Assembly (NCBI GenBank): GCA_017307375.1
Contig: JAFKFH010000013.1
Location: 175,265-239,264 of the forward strand
DNA from: Alphaproteobacteria bacterium
GTDB taxonomy: Bacteria; Pseudomonadota; Alphaproteobacteria; Ferrovibrionales; Ferrovibrionaceae
Reading direction: 5' to 3'
DNA: 64,000 nucleotides
Made by a program: the position numbers and the translations under genes. Every line of letters starts with the position of its first letter. Position 1 is the stretch's first letter. The notes beneath the pieces were generated by a model that was not told the DNA's origin, ran no database searches, and saw only the letters and a program-made list of their open reading frames with translations. Below, one piece after another: positions 25,899-34,130 of this stretch.

Positions 25899-28205
25899 TC
25901 AGCCCCGGCAGTTCACCTTGCCCATCGCCCCGGCCGCATGGTCCTGGGCGTGGACGGCGGCAACCGCCGTCATGTTGATCAGTCCGCGCACCGTCACGGT
26001 CGGCGAGACGACATGGGCCGAAGCCGCCATCCCCAAAAGGATCGGGCCGATCGAGATTGTGTGCGTCACCTCGCGGGCCAGGTTGATCGCGATCCCGGCG
26101 GCGTCGATGTTGGGCATCACCAGCAGGTTGGCCGATCCGGTCAGCCGGCTGTGCGGAAACAGCTTTTCGCGGATCGCCGCCGACAAGGCCGCGTCGGCCT
26201 TCATTTCGCCCTCGACCTCGAGGTCCGGGTCGGCCGCCTCGATCAGGGCGCGGGCCGCGCGCATCTTCCGCGCCGACGGCCGGTCGCTTTCGCCGAAGTT
26301 GGAATGGGCCACCAGCGCGACCTTGGGCGGCAGGCCGAAACGGCGCAGCTCCTCGGCCGCCAGCATGGTGGTCGCCGCGATCTCCTCGGTGCTCGGATCG
26401 GCAGCGACATTGGTGTCGGTGAAGAACAGCGACGATTGTTCCAATGCCAGCGCCTGCAGCGCGGCGGGGGCGCTGACACCCTCGCGCAGGCCGATGATGT
26501 CGACGACGCGGCCGAGATGCTTGTGGAAATGGCCATAGGTGCCGCAGATCATCGCATCGGCATAGCCGAGCTTGACCGCCATCGCCGCGATCGCGGTGAA
26601 ATTCGTGCGCATCGCATTCTTGGCGGTATCGGCATCGACGCCGCGGCGCGCCATCACCTTGTGATAGGCCCCCCAGAATTCGGCATAGCGGGTGTCGTTC
26701 TCAGGGTCGACCAGTTCGAAATCGACGCCCGGGCGCAGCCTGAGGCCCAGCCGCTCCAGCCGGCGTTCGACCACGCCGCGGCGGCCGATCAGGATCGGCT
26801 GGGCGATGCCCTCGTCGATCGCGATCTGGGCACAGCGCAGCACGCGCTCGTCTTCGCCCTCGGCATAGATCACCCGCATGCGCTGGCGCCGCGCCCGCTC
26901 GAACACGGGCTTCATCACAAAGGAGGTGCGATAGACGAAACGTCCGAGACTTTCGCGATAGGCATCGAGATCGGCGATCGGCCGGGTGGCGACACCGGAC
27001 TCCATCGCGGCCTTGGCCACCGCCGGCGCGATCACCATGATCAGCCGCGGATCGAACGGCTTGGGGATGAAGTAGTCCGGCCCGAACGACAGTTCCTGGT
27101 CGCCATAGGCGCGGGCGACCACGTCGGAGGCTTCGGCCATCGCCAGATCGGCGATGGCGCGCACCGCAGCGAGCTTCATCTCCTCGTTGATCGTCGTCGC
27201 GCCGACATCGAGCGCGCCACGGAACAGGAAGGGGAAGCAGAGGACGTTGTTGACCTGATTGGGATAGTCCGACCGCCCGGTGGCGATCACCGCGTCGGGG
27301 CGCGCCGCCTTGGCGACCTCGGGCAGGATTTCCGGCTCGGGGTTGGCCAGCGCCAGGATCAGCGGCCGCTGGGACATCTTCTCGACCATCTCGGGCTTGA
27401 GGACGCCCGGGCCCGACAGGCCCATGAACAGGTCGGCATCGACGATGGCGTCGGCAAGCGTCCGGTGGTTGGTCACCCGGGCATAGCGCGCCTTGAACTC
27501 GTCCATCAGTTCGGTACGGCCCTCATAGACCACGCCGGCCAGGTCGACGACCGTGATGTTCTCCCGCCGGGCGCCAAGCGAGACCAGCATGTCGAGGCAG
27601 GCGAGTGCCGCGGCGCCGGCGCCGGTGCAGACGATGCGGACGTCGGCGAGATCCTTGCCGACCACGCGCAGGCCGTTCAGCGCCGCGGCGCCGACGCAGA
27701 TCGCGGTGCCGTGCTGATCGTCGTGGAAGACGGGGATCTTCATGCGCTCGCGCAGCTTGCGCTCGATCACGAAGCATTCCGGCGCCTTGAAATCCTCGAG
27801 ATTGATGCCGCCGAAGGTCGGTTCCAGCGCCGCGATGACCTCGACGAGATGGTCAGGATCCTTGCCCTTGATTTCAATGTCGAAGACGTCGAGGCCGGCG
27901 AACTTCTTGAACAGGACCGCCTTGCCCTCCATCACCGGCTTGGCGGCCAGCGGGCCGATATCGCCCAGGCCGAGCACAGCGGTGCCATTGGAGATGACGG
28001 CGACGAGATTGCCGCGCGCGGTCAGCGAGGCGGCCTCCAGCGGATTCTCGACGATGGCGCGGCAGGCGGCGGCGACGCCGGGGCTGTAGGCCAGCGCCAG
28101 GTCGCGCTGGTTCTCGAGCGGCTTGGTCGGCACCACCGCGAGTTTCCCGGGCACCGGACGGCGGTGATAGTCGAGCGCCATTTCGTCGAGTTTGTCGTTA
28201 GCCAA
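25899..28205 (-). CDS. maeB: NADP-dependent malic enzyme with phosphotransacetylase-like domain
   Basis: MaeB oxidatively decarboxylates malate to pyruvate, supplying NADPH and linking the TCA cycle to gluconeogenesis. The 768-residue length is that of the two-domain bacterial form. The N-terminal malic domain (about 1-420) includes [21 protein letters not shown] and the NAD(P)-binding [13 protein letters not shown]; the C-terminal part (about 430-768) is a phosphotransacetylase-like domain that senses acetyl-CoA in relatives. The start is a TTG at 28205 behind a good GAGGGA site. It is a monocistronic gene facing the solute-binding protein. Confidence 0.95.
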   Translation of the reverse strand: MANDKLDEMALDYHRRPVPGKLAVVPTKPLENQRDLALAYSPGVAAACRAIVENPLEAASLTARGNLVAVISNGTAVLGLGDIGPLAAKPVMEGKAVLFKKFAGLDVFDIEIKGKDPDHLVEVIAALEPTFGGINLEDFKAPECFVIERKLRERMKIPVFHDDQHGTAICVGAAALNGLRVVGKDLADVRIVCTGAGAAALACLDMLVSLGARRENITVVDLAGVVYEGRTELMDEFKARYARVTNHRTLADAIVDADLFMGLSGPGVLKPEMVEKMSQRPLILALANPEPEILPEVAKAARPDAVIATGRSDYPNQVNNVLCFPFLFRGALDVGATTINEEMKLAAVRAIADLAMAEASDVVARAYGDQELSFGPDYFIPKPFDPRLIMVIAPAVAKAAMESGVATRPIADLDAYRESLGRFVYRTSFVMKPVFERARRQRMRVIYAEGEDERVLRCAQIAIDEGIAQPILIGRRGVVERRLERLGLRLRPGVDFELVDPENDTRYAEFWGAYHKVMARRGVDADTAKNAMRTNFTAIAAMAVKLGYADAMICGTYGHFHKHLGRVVDIIGLREGVSAPAALQALALEQSSLFFTDTNVAADPSTEEIAATTMLAAEELRRFGLPPKVALVAHSNFGESDRPSARKMRAARALIEAADPDLEVEGEMKADAALSAAIREKLFPHSRLTGSANLLVMPNIDAAGIAINLAREVTHTISIGPILLGMAASAHVVSPTVTVRGLINMTAVAAVHAQDHAAGAMGKVNCRG

Positions 28206-28367
28206 GATCGTCCCTCAAAAGCAAAGTGAGCGGCCCTGACAGGCAGTATTAGACCTGCCGACGGGAAAATGCAGCCCGCGTTGTGCGCAGCCCGCACATG
28301 CAGGATGGCGGGCACAGACGTCTCGGATGGTCATGACGATCGCGGACAGGATCGGGCAGACTCTGTT

Positions 28368-28715
28368 TCAACGTACCCGTGCAAGCAGCCGACGTTCGAG
28401 AAGCGTCTGCATGGCCCGGCGGCCATCGGCGATCACAAGGATGACGACACGCGAGTCGATTATCCGGTAGATCAGGCGAAACTGCCGGAGCAGGACCTGT
28501 CGAAACTCCTTGATGCCCAACCCCTCCAACTCCCTCGGTATGGCACCGCGTTCGGGAACGGCTTCCAGGGAGTCGATGACCGTCAGGAACTCGCCGATCA
28601 GGGCGTCGGCGTCGGCGTCGTCGCTGTCGCGAGCCTGCAGGCGGTATCGGTGAATTTCTTCAAGATCGTCCTCGGCGCCCTGCGTGAGATCGACGCCGTA
28701 TCGCCGCGCAGTCAC
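28368..28715 (-). CDS. RelE/ParE-family toxin
   Basis: This 115-residue type II toxin has the compact RelE/ParE fold pattern: LTQGAEDDLEEIHRY at the N-terminus, a central helix pair with AVPERGAIPRELEGLG, and the basic C-terminal strands EFRQVLLRQFRLIYRIID and VVILVIADGRRAM. It looks complete. It starts with GTG at 28715, overlapping the TGA of the antitoxin frame as GTGA, the usual antitoxin-toxin coupling. ParE members poison gyrase, RelE members cleave mRNA; the sequence alone does not decide. The antitoxin in front is interrupted by an amber codon, so the toxin may be poorly translated or mutated in activity. Confidence 0.85.
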   Translation of the reverse strand: MTARRYGVDLTQGAEDDLEEIHRYRLQARDSDDADADALIGEFLTVIDSLEAVPERGAIPRELEGLGIKEFRQVLLRQFRLIYRIIDSRVVILVIADGRRAMQTLLERRLLARVR

Positions 28716-28987
28716 CGGCCTGGCAGTTTCGCCCGCAACCGGGCGGCGACGTCGCGCGCGGCCCTGGTGCGTCCCGCTTCGACGTCCTGCTGACCCAGAG
28801 CCAGGAGTTTCAGCAATGCCAGCGTTTCCTGGCCCTGCTCGAACTAGACCACGTCCTGCAACACCGCCTTGGCTTCGCCGTTCTGGGTGATCACCAGCGG
28901 CTGTCTGGTTTCGGCAAGGTCGGACAGCACCTCTGCTGCATTGGCCTTGAGATAGCTGATCGGTCGGACGTGGGTCGACAAGCGCAT
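28712..28987 (-). pseudogene. Phd/YefM-type antitoxin with internal amber codon
   Basis: From ATG 28987 the frame encodes a Phd/YefM N-terminal DNA-binding domain (PISYLKANAAEVLSDL, then QPLVITQNGEAKAVLQD) and hits TAG at 28844-28846 after 47 codons. The same frame continues beyond it with FEQGQETLALLKLLALGQ and reaches TGA at 28712 exactly where the toxin's GTG overlaps. The full 91-codon length is normal for the family, and relatives often have Ser before Phe-Glu, so a single TCG-to-TAG change explains it. The truncated product would keep DNA binding but lose the toxin-binding tail. A sequencing error is the alternative. Confidence 0.8.
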
Positions 28988-29001
28988 GGCAGCACCCATT
29001 C

Positions 29002-29028
29002 GGACTGAATTAGGACCAAATTTAGTCC
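29002..29028. promoter_or_regulatory. Operator palindrome of the toxin-antitoxin locus
   Basis: GGACTGAATT (29002-29011) and AATTTAGTCC (29019-29028) form an imperfect 27-base palindrome (9 of 10 paired) 14 bases upstream of the antitoxin start, the normal place for autoregulation by the antitoxin's DNA-binding domain. The rest of the stretch up to the tRNA (29029-29227) shows no gene I can support. Confidence 0.55.
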
Positions 29029-29227
29029 GAGACAGGCCGATCGGCAATCATCCCCAGCGCCGCAAGGGAAAATCAGGCGCCACCGCCGCCCCTTCCGAAC
29101 TGATCGAAAGGATCACTTCCCGGCCGCAGCCAGGGCTGAGTGTGGAGGCTATGGATTGGATTGAAGAGCAAGGGAATGGCTGCAGCAGCCGTCCCTGAAC
29201 TTCCTGAGCAGCCTCTAGAAAAGCTGC

Positions 29228-29314
29228 TGGTGCGGTCGAGAAGACTCGAACTTCCACGGCCTTTCGGCCACAGCGACCTCAACGCTGCGCGTCTACCAAT
29301 TCCGCCACGACCGC
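29228..29314 (-). tRNA. tRNA-Leu, anticodon GAG
   Basis: On the minus strand a full class II cloverleaf runs from 29314 to 29228. The acceptor stem is GCGGTCG/CGACCGC. The D-arm contains TGGTAGACGC, the anticodon loop is TTGAGGT (anticodon GAG), the long variable arm is TGGCC-GAAA-GGCC-like, and the T-loop is GTTCGAGTC. The 3' CCA is encoded (29228-29230). It reads CUC and CUU leucine codons. It stands alone between the toxin-antitoxin locus and the FliN-like gene. Confidence 0.95.
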
Positions 29315-29402
29315 ACTGTCGTCTCGAACCGGGGTGATCCCGTCTGGTCGCGGGGAAATAGCAAATCCGCTCCGAGGGTTCAAGCTGTTTGATCTATTTA
29401 TT

Positions 29403-29642
29403 TCAGCTGGGCGCGTTGATGAAGGTTTCGGTGATCGAGACCGCAACATGCTCGCCGACGATCACGATCTCGCCGCGCGCGATCAGGCGGTTGTTGGCAT
29501 AGATCCAGGCATCGTCGTCGAGGGTCGCGTCGAGTTCGATGATGGCGCCGCGGCCGACCTTCAACACCTGGTTGATCGACATGCGGGCCTTGCCGAGCAC
29601 CACGGAGATTTCTATCTCGACGTCGTTGATGGCCTTGGTCAT
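29403..29642 (-). CDS. Short orphan FliN/SpoA-domain protein (79 residues)
   Basis: The 79 residues are almost exactly one SpoA (FliN C-terminal) domain: VEIEISVVLGKARMSINQVLK, then VGRGAIIELD and the beta-rich NRLIARGEIVIVGEHVAVSIT. FliN forms the flagellar C-ring with FliM and FliG; normal FliN proteins carry an extra N-terminal region of 40-60 residues that is missing here. No flagellar or type III secretion gene is nearby. It may be a minimal C-ring subunit encoded away from the flagellar cluster. It is divergent from lipB. Confidence 0.8.
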   Translation of the reverse strand: MTKAINDVEIEISVVLGKARMSINQVLKVGRGAIIELDATLDDDAWIYANNRLIARGEIVIVGEHVAVSITETFINAPS

Positions 29643-29725
29643 CAGAGGCCTTGCTTGCCCAACCCGTTTGCGCCTATCCGAACAGGCATACTAGCCCATG
29701 GTTAGGCATTGGTTAAAGGTATCCC

Positions 29726-30391
29726 GTGGACGCTTCCCGCTTCGCCGCCATCGAATGGCGCTATGCCGACGCCCCCGTGGCCTACGAGGAGGCCGTCGCG
29801 TTCATGGAACAGCGGGCCGCCGACATCCGCGCGGGCAGCGCGCCGGAATGTCTCTGGTTCGTCGAACACCCGCCGCTCTACACCGCCGGCACCCGCGCCC
29901 AGCCCGGCGACCTAGTCGACCCCGACCGATTCCCGGTCCATGTTGCCGGCCGCGGCGGCCAATACACCTATCATGGCCCTGGCCAGCGCGTTGTCTACGT
30001 GATGCTGGACCTGACGCATTGGGGCCGCGACCTCAGGCGTTTCGTCCACGCGCTGGAAGACTGGGTGATCCGCACCCTGGCGCGCTTCAATCTGCACGGC
30101 GAGGTGCGCGACGGCCGGGTCGGGGTCTGGGTGCCGCGACCGGGATATCCGGGCCGGGAGGACAAGATCGCGGCAATCGGCGTACGGGTGCGCCACTGGG
30201 TGACGTTCCATGGCATCAGCCTGAACGTCGACCCCGATCTCGGCCACTATGCCGGCATCGTGCCGTGCGGGATCAGCGAGCATGGCGTCACCTCGCTGCT
30301 CGACCAGGGGATCGTCGTGCCGATGACGGAAGTCGATGTCGCGTTGCGGGAGACCTTCCCCGAAGCTTTCGGGCCGCTTCAGCGCAGCTGA
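29726..30391 (+). CDS. lipB: Octanoyl-[ACP]:protein N-octanoyltransferase
   Basis: LipB moves the octanoyl group from acyl carrier protein to lipoyl domains, the first step of endogenous lipoate synthesis. The 221-residue protein has [21 protein letters not shown], the catalytic Lys in [11 protein letters not shown] and the catalytic Cys in [15 protein letters not shown]. The start is GTG at 29726 with a weak ribosome site. Its 3' end overlaps the stop region of the exporter gene on the other strand by 13 bases. lipA is not in the window. Confidence 0.96.
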   Translation: MDASRFAAIEWRYADAPVAYEEAVAFMEQRAADIRAGSAPECLWFVEHPPLYTAGTRAQPGDLVDPDRFPVHVAGRGGQYTYHGPGQRVVYVMLDLTHWGRDLRRFVHALEDWVIRTLARFNLHGEVRDGRVGVWVPRPGYPGREDKIAAIGVRVRHWVTFHGISLNVDPDLGHYAGIVPCGISEHGVTSLLDQGIVVPMTEVDVALRETFPEAFGPLQRS

Positions 30392-30990
30392 TCGGCGATC
30401 AGGCCGCCGGCGATCGTCCACATCACCAGGCCGACGCCGACGTCGATCGCCGTCCATACCGCCGGTCGCGCCAGCCAGCGCGCGGCCCAGGCCGCGCCAA
30501 GGCCGAGGCCGTAGAACCACAGGAACGACGCGGTCATGCCGCCGAGCGCGAAGAACGGTCGTTCCGCGGCCGGCACCTGGGCCGCCACCGAGCCGAGCAG
30601 GACGACGGTGTCGAGATAGACATGCGGGTTCAGCAGGCTGAACGACAGGGCGAGCATGACCGCCTTCACCCCGCCTTCGACCGCGCCGCCCCCCTCGCCC
30701 CGCAAGGCCTGGCCGCGGAAGGCGTTGCGGAAGGACAGCGCGCCGTAGATCCCCAGGAACGCAGCCCCGCCCCAGGCGGTCAGCGCCAGGGCCCAGGGCG
30801 TCGAGGCGATCAGCGCCCCCAGCCCGAAGGCGCCCGCGGCGATCAGCACCGCGTCGCAGGCGAAGCAGACCGTCGCCACCGTGATCACCGGGCCGCGGGC
30901 CAGGCCCTGGCGCAGCACGAAGGCATTCTGCGCGCCGATCGCGACGATCAGCCCGGCCCCGAGACCCAAGCCCTGGAAAAAAGCCGCCAT
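30379..30990 (-). CDS. LysE/ArgO-type amino acid exporter
   Basis: This 203-residue inner-membrane protein has about six membrane helices and the LysE/ArgO signature near the N-terminus, [20 protein letters not shown], plus [17 protein letters not shown] in the middle. ArgO and LysE export arginine or lysine and toxic analogues. It is divergent from an XRE-cupin regulator with a near-perfect 43-base palindrome between them, so that regulator very likely controls export. Confidence 0.92.
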   Translation of the reverse strand: MAAFFQGLGLGAGLIVAIGAQNAFVLRQGLARGPVITVATVCFACDAVLIAAGAFGLGALIASTPWALALTAWGGAAFLGIYGALSFRNAFRGQALRGEGGGAVEGGVKAVMLALSFSLLNPHVYLDTVVLLGSVAAQVPAAERPFFALGGMTASFLWFYGLGLGAAWAARWLARPAVWTAIDVGVGLVMWTIAGGLIADQLR

Positions 30991-31015
30991 TGCTCTCTAC
31001 TGCACTGAAATTGCC

Positions 31016-31058
31016 TTATATTGACCATTGGCATGGATCGTCATGCCGGTCAATATAA
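31016..31058. promoter_or_regulatory. Long palindromic operator between exporter and XRE-cupin regulator
   Basis: TTATATTGACC (31016-31026) pairs with GGTCAATATAA (31048-31058), and inside it GGCATG (31030-31035) pairs with CATGCC (31042-31047). The palindrome lies in the 74-base gap between the two divergent starts, so a single dimer or tetramer bound here could block both promoters. Confidence 0.8.
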
Positions 31059-31064
31059 AGAACC

Positions 31065-31670
31065 ATGAGTTCATCAAACGATACTGAGGCCGTCACCGCC
31101 GCGCTGGCCCGCAACCTGAAGGCCGCACGTAGCCAGCGCGGCCTGACCCTGGATCAGCTGTCGGCCGCGGCCGGCGTGTCGAAGGGCATGCTGGTGCAGA
31201 TGGAACAGGGCCGGACCAATCCCAGCCTGGCGACGCTGTTGCGCCTGTCGGCGGCGCTCGGCCTGCCGCTGGCCCGGCTGGTCGAAGTCGCCGAGACGCC
31301 GCGGGTGCGGATCGTCAGGCAGGCGGAGGCGCCGATCCTGTGGCGCGGCGACCACGGCGGGACCGGCCGGCTGCTCGGCGGGACCGACGCCCCCGACATC
31401 GTCGAATTGTGGGACTGGGTCATCCAGCCGGACGAGCATATCGAGTCGGCACCGCACGAGCCGGGCACGGTGGAACTGGTCGCCGTGCGCTCCGGCCGTC
31501 TGGCGCTCGACCTCGGCGGCCACGAGACGCTGGTCGATAGCGGCGATACCGCCATTTTCCGGGCCGACCTGCCGCACCGCTATCGTGCCGACGGCGGCAG
31601 GCCGGCGGTTCTGACCATGGTCGTGCTCGCCCGCTGGCAGGTCCCGGCCGGGCCGACGCAACCGGCGTGA
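31065..31670 (+). CDS. XRE-family regulator with C-terminal cupin
   Basis: This 201-residue protein has an N-terminal helix-turn-helix of the Cro/CI type (about 12-66; LKAARSQRGLTLDQLSAAAGVSKGMLVQ) and a C-terminal cupin-2 beta-barrel (about 110-190) that usually binds the effector. Relatives regulate small catabolic or export genes. Its position back-to-back with an amino acid exporter, with a 43-base palindrome between them, suggests it senses an amino acid and controls the exporter and itself. Confidence 0.92.
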   Translation: MSSSNDTEAVTAALARNLKAARSQRGLTLDQLSAAAGVSKGMLVQMEQGRTNPSLATLLRLSAALGLPLARLVEVAETPRVRIVRQAEAPILWRGDHGGTGRLLGGTDAPDIVELWDWVIQPDEHIESAPHEPGTVELVAVRSGRLALDLGGHETLVDSGDTAIFRADLPHRYRADGGRPAVLTMVVLARWQVPAGPTQPA

Positions 31671-31671
31671 G

Positions 31672-33060
31672 TCAGGCGATGCGGGGGCGGCGAGCCACCG
31701 TCGAATCGAGGAAGGTGTCGAGAATGTCGGGATCGATCGGCTTGGGCAGAACGCCATCGATGCCGATCGCGGCATAACGCTCGGCGTCGTCGGCGCGCGA
31801 CCGACCGGTCAGCGCGATGATCGGTACCGTGGCCTGCACCGGATCGGCCAGCGACCGGATGTTCCGGGCGGCGGCAAAGCCGTCCATGACGGGCATTTCC
31901 ATGTCCATCAGCACGAGATCGATCCCGCCTCCGGCGACCGCGGCGACGGCGCGCTCGCCATTCTCGGCAATGACGGCGCGATGGCCGGCATGGTTCAGCA
32001 GAAGGCTCGTCACCTTGCGGCTGACCGGCTCGTCATCGGCCACCAGCACGACCAGTGCGGTGGCGGCGCTGCGGCCGGGAACAGACGCGACCGGCAGCGC
32101 CACGGTGAAATGAAATGTCGAACCATAGGCCGGCGCACCGCTCTCGACGGCCAGCACGCCGCCCATCGCCTGAACCAGACGGTTGCAGATCGCAAGCCCC
32201 AGCCCCGAGCCGCCGAAGCGGCGCGCGATCGAGACGTCGGCCTGCGAGAAGAAGTCGAAGATGCGGCTTTGCGCCTCGGACGAAATGCCGATACCCGAAT
32301 CGATCACGGCAACGCGCAGCCGCGCCGTGCCGTCATCGGTACCGACGACGGAGACCTCGACCATCACCCCGCCCTGCTCGGTGAACTTGATGGCGTTGGA
32401 AACGAGGTTGAGCAGGATCTGGCGCAGACGCGTCGGATCGCCGACCACCAGTGTCGGCACGTCGGGCCGGACCCGGGCGGTCAGGCCGATGCCTTTTTCC
32501 CGTGCACGCGCCGACATCAGCATCACGATGGCGTCGACCAGCCGGCGCATGTCGAACGGCAGTCGTTCGAGTTCCAGCCGGCCCGATTCGATCTTCGACA
32601 AATCGAGCGTGTCGTTGACCAGGCTCAGCATCGCCTCGCCGGCATAGCGGATCGTCTCGGCCCAGTCGTGCTGCCGGCTGTCGAGCGGCGTATCGAGCAG
32701 TGCCCGCACCATGCCGAGCACGCCGGAAAGCGGCGTGCGGATCTCGTGGCTCAGGGTCGCCAGGAAGACCGACTTCGCCTCGTTGGCGGCGCGCAGTTCG
32801 TCGGAAATGCGCCGCAGATCTTCGTTCAGCGCGTAGAGCTGTTGTTGCTGACGGTCGGAAATGCGGACCAGCCGCCGGTATTCCCGGCAAACCTTGGCAT
32901 ATTCGGTCAACAGTTCCTGATAGGACGAGATCGCCTCGGGCGCCGAGTGTTCGAAGCGTGACAGGAAGCGGCGGCCGCGGGTGATGATCGCTTCCTCGGC
33001 TTCGAACAGGTCGAATTCCGGCGTCGTGTCCGGGGTCCGCCCTTCCTCATGCGCGATCAT
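31672..33060 (-). CDS. Hybrid histidine kinase (cytoplasmic, fourth gene of the Sia-like operon)
   Basis: The 462-residue protein has no membrane segment. An N-terminal helical/coiled-coil region (about 20-95) leads into a DHp domain with phospho-acceptor His105 in TLSHEIRTP, a catalytic domain with N-box NLVSNAIKF, DSGIGI and GGSGLGLAI (about 205-325), and a C-terminal receiver (about 335-455) with Asp386 in MDMEMPVMDG, LTGRS and LPKPID. The ATG at 33060 follows GAGGAT, 10 bases after the siaC-like stop. In Pseudomonas the fourth gene of siaABCD is a diguanylate cyclase; here the output would be phosphorelay. No dedicated receiver follows; its stop abuts the XRE gene's. Confidence 0.93.
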   Translation of the reverse strand: MIAHEEGRTPDTTPEFDLFEAEEAIITRGRRFLSRFEHSAPEAISSYQELLTEYAKVCREYRRLVRISDRQQQQLYALNEDLRRISDELRAANEAKSVFLATLSHEIRTPLSGVLGMVRALLDTPLDSRQHDWAETIRYAGEAMLSLVNDTLDLSKIESGRLELERLPFDMRRLVDAIVMLMSARAREKGIGLTARVRPDVPTLVVGDPTRLRQILLNLVSNAIKFTEQGGVMVEVSVVGTDDGTARLRVAVIDSGIGISSEAQSRIFDFFSQADVSIARRFGGSGLGLAICNRLVQAMGGVLAVESGAPAYGSTFHFTVALPVASVPGRSAATALVVLVADDEPVSRKVTSLLLNHAGHRAVIAENGERAVAAVAGGGIDLVLMDMEMPVMDGFAAARNIRSLADPVQATVPIIALTGRSRADDAERYAAIGIDGVLPKPIDPDILDTFLDSTVARRPRIA

Positions 33061-33070
33061 GGCGGGATCC

Positions 33071-33457
33071 TCACTCGGTCGGGCGGACGATGTAGCGGGC
33101 GTGCGAGATATCCTCGCCGAATTCACGCGCCATATCCTCCATGGCGTCGTCTTCCGGGTCGTGCACCCAGGTGATCGTGACGTCGTTGCCCCGCGCCGCC
33201 GCGGCGTCGAAGCGTTCCAGCAACCCCATCAGCGCCTTGGCGCTCGACGAATTGAAGTAGACCAGCGCGATCTCGAAGCCGAGCTCGGTGGCGGTGCGCC
33301 CGGCCAGGTAGTGGTCCAGCGCACGATGCAGCGGCCCGAAGAACGCCGCGGCATCCTCGGGATAGGATTCACCCGCGACGCGGAAGCGGCCGGCGGCGAA
33401 GTCGAACTCGACGGCGCAGGTCCGGTCGGTCGCTTCCAGTACGATATTGTCCATCAT
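33071..33457 (-). CDS. siaC: SiaC-family regulatory phosphoprotein (DUF1987)
   Basis: SiaC is the switch protein of the SiaABC(D) partner-switching system: SiaB phosphorylates it, SiaA dephosphorylates it, and only one form binds the output protein. The 128-residue protein matches the family in RVAGESYPEDAAAFFGPL and in the phosphosite region LVYFNSSSAKALMGLLERFD, where P. aeruginosa SiaC has its Thr68; here Ser70-72 occupy that place. VTITWVHDPEDDAMEDMAREF completes the fold. It lies between the siaB-like gene (18-base gap) and the hybrid kinase (10-base gap). Confidence 0.87.
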   Translation of the reverse strand: MMDNIVLEATDRTCAVEFDFAAGRFRVAGESYPEDAAAFFGPLHRALDHYLAGRTATELGFEIALVYFNSSSAKALMGLLERFDAAAARGNDVTITWVHDPEDDAMEDMAREFGEDISHARYIVRPTE

Positions 33458-33475
33458 CGTTATCCGAACTCGTCT

Positions 33476-34024
33476 TCAGACGACCGCCTTGATCGAAAAA
33501 TAAGTCTGCCCGTTCCGTGCGGGCACGAACGCATACTCGATCGGCTCGCTGGCCTTGCGGGCGATATCGATCAGCCCCAAACCAGCCCCCTTCGAATCCT
33601 CCTCCGGCCCCAGCTTCATCTGGGCCTTGTAGAGGTCCTTCAATTCGTCCTTGCTGAGGTCCTTCAGCCGGCTCAGCCGCTCCTCGAGGCGCGGAACCAG
33701 GCTATCGGCCATCATGTTGCCGCAGATGACAAAATGCTTGGTGCCCTCGACGCCGATCACGACCTCGCCATAGCAGGTGGCGTCGTCGGGCGGCTCGCCC
33801 TTCAACTCGTCGGCGGAATACCGGATGACGTTCTGCAACTGCTCGACATAGATCGCAAACAAGGTGCGCGCGACGACCGGCTTGATCCCCTCGCTCTCCA
33901 GTCTGAGGCGCAAGGCGGCGCCGATTCCGGCGAGCAGCTTCTCCGAGACATAGCCGTGATACAGGAAAACAATCCCCGCATCGTTCAGCTTCCGGCGATG
34001 GGCCAGTAGATCGCCTGCAAACAT
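33476..34024 (-). CDS. siaB: SiaB-family protein kinase (DUF6272)
   Basis: The 182-residue protein has the SiaB pattern: GIVFLYHGYVSEKLLAGIGAALRL at the N-terminus, an FAIYVEQLQNVIRYSAD helix resembling the N-box of GHKL ATPases, and KGAGLGLIDIARKASEPIEYAF resembling the nucleotide lid. In Pseudomonas SiaB phosphorylates SiaC. The ATG at 34024 follows GGGGAG and fits the family start; an open frame reaches 34069. Position between the phosphatase and the SiaC gene supports the assignment. Confidence 0.85.
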   Translation of the reverse strand: MFAGDLLAHRRKLNDAGIVFLYHGYVSEKLLAGIGAALRLRLESEGIKPVVARTLFAIYVEQLQNVIRYSADELKGEPPDDATCYGEVVIGVEGTKHFVICGNMMADSLVPRLEERLSRLKDLSKDELKDLYKAQMKLGPEEDSKGAGLGLIDIARKASEPIEYAFVPARNGQTYFSIKAVV

Positions 34025-34130
34025 CACTCCCCGCCCCCAGCGCTTGTCCCGTTCCTGCGACCCAGCCACGCCCGTCCGATAGTATCGGCCCGGCGCAACA
34101 TTGCAAGCCTGTCACAATTCATTCGTCCAA

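Noticed and set aside
25938..28229. 763-codon open frame on the plus strand
   Set aside because: It is the exact antisense of maeB. In this GC-rich genome the reverse frame of a long gene rarely meets stops. The translation is rich in Arg, Gly, His and Asp with no family motif.
28986..29198. 70-codon plus-strand frame between the antitoxin and tRNA-Leu
   Set aside because: It runs through the antitoxin operator palindrome, has no ribosome site and no recognisable family; chance frame is more likely.
29698..31008. 436-codon plus-strand frame across lipB and the exporter
   Set aside because: Out-of-frame with lipB and antisense to the exporter; both real genes have complete family motifs.
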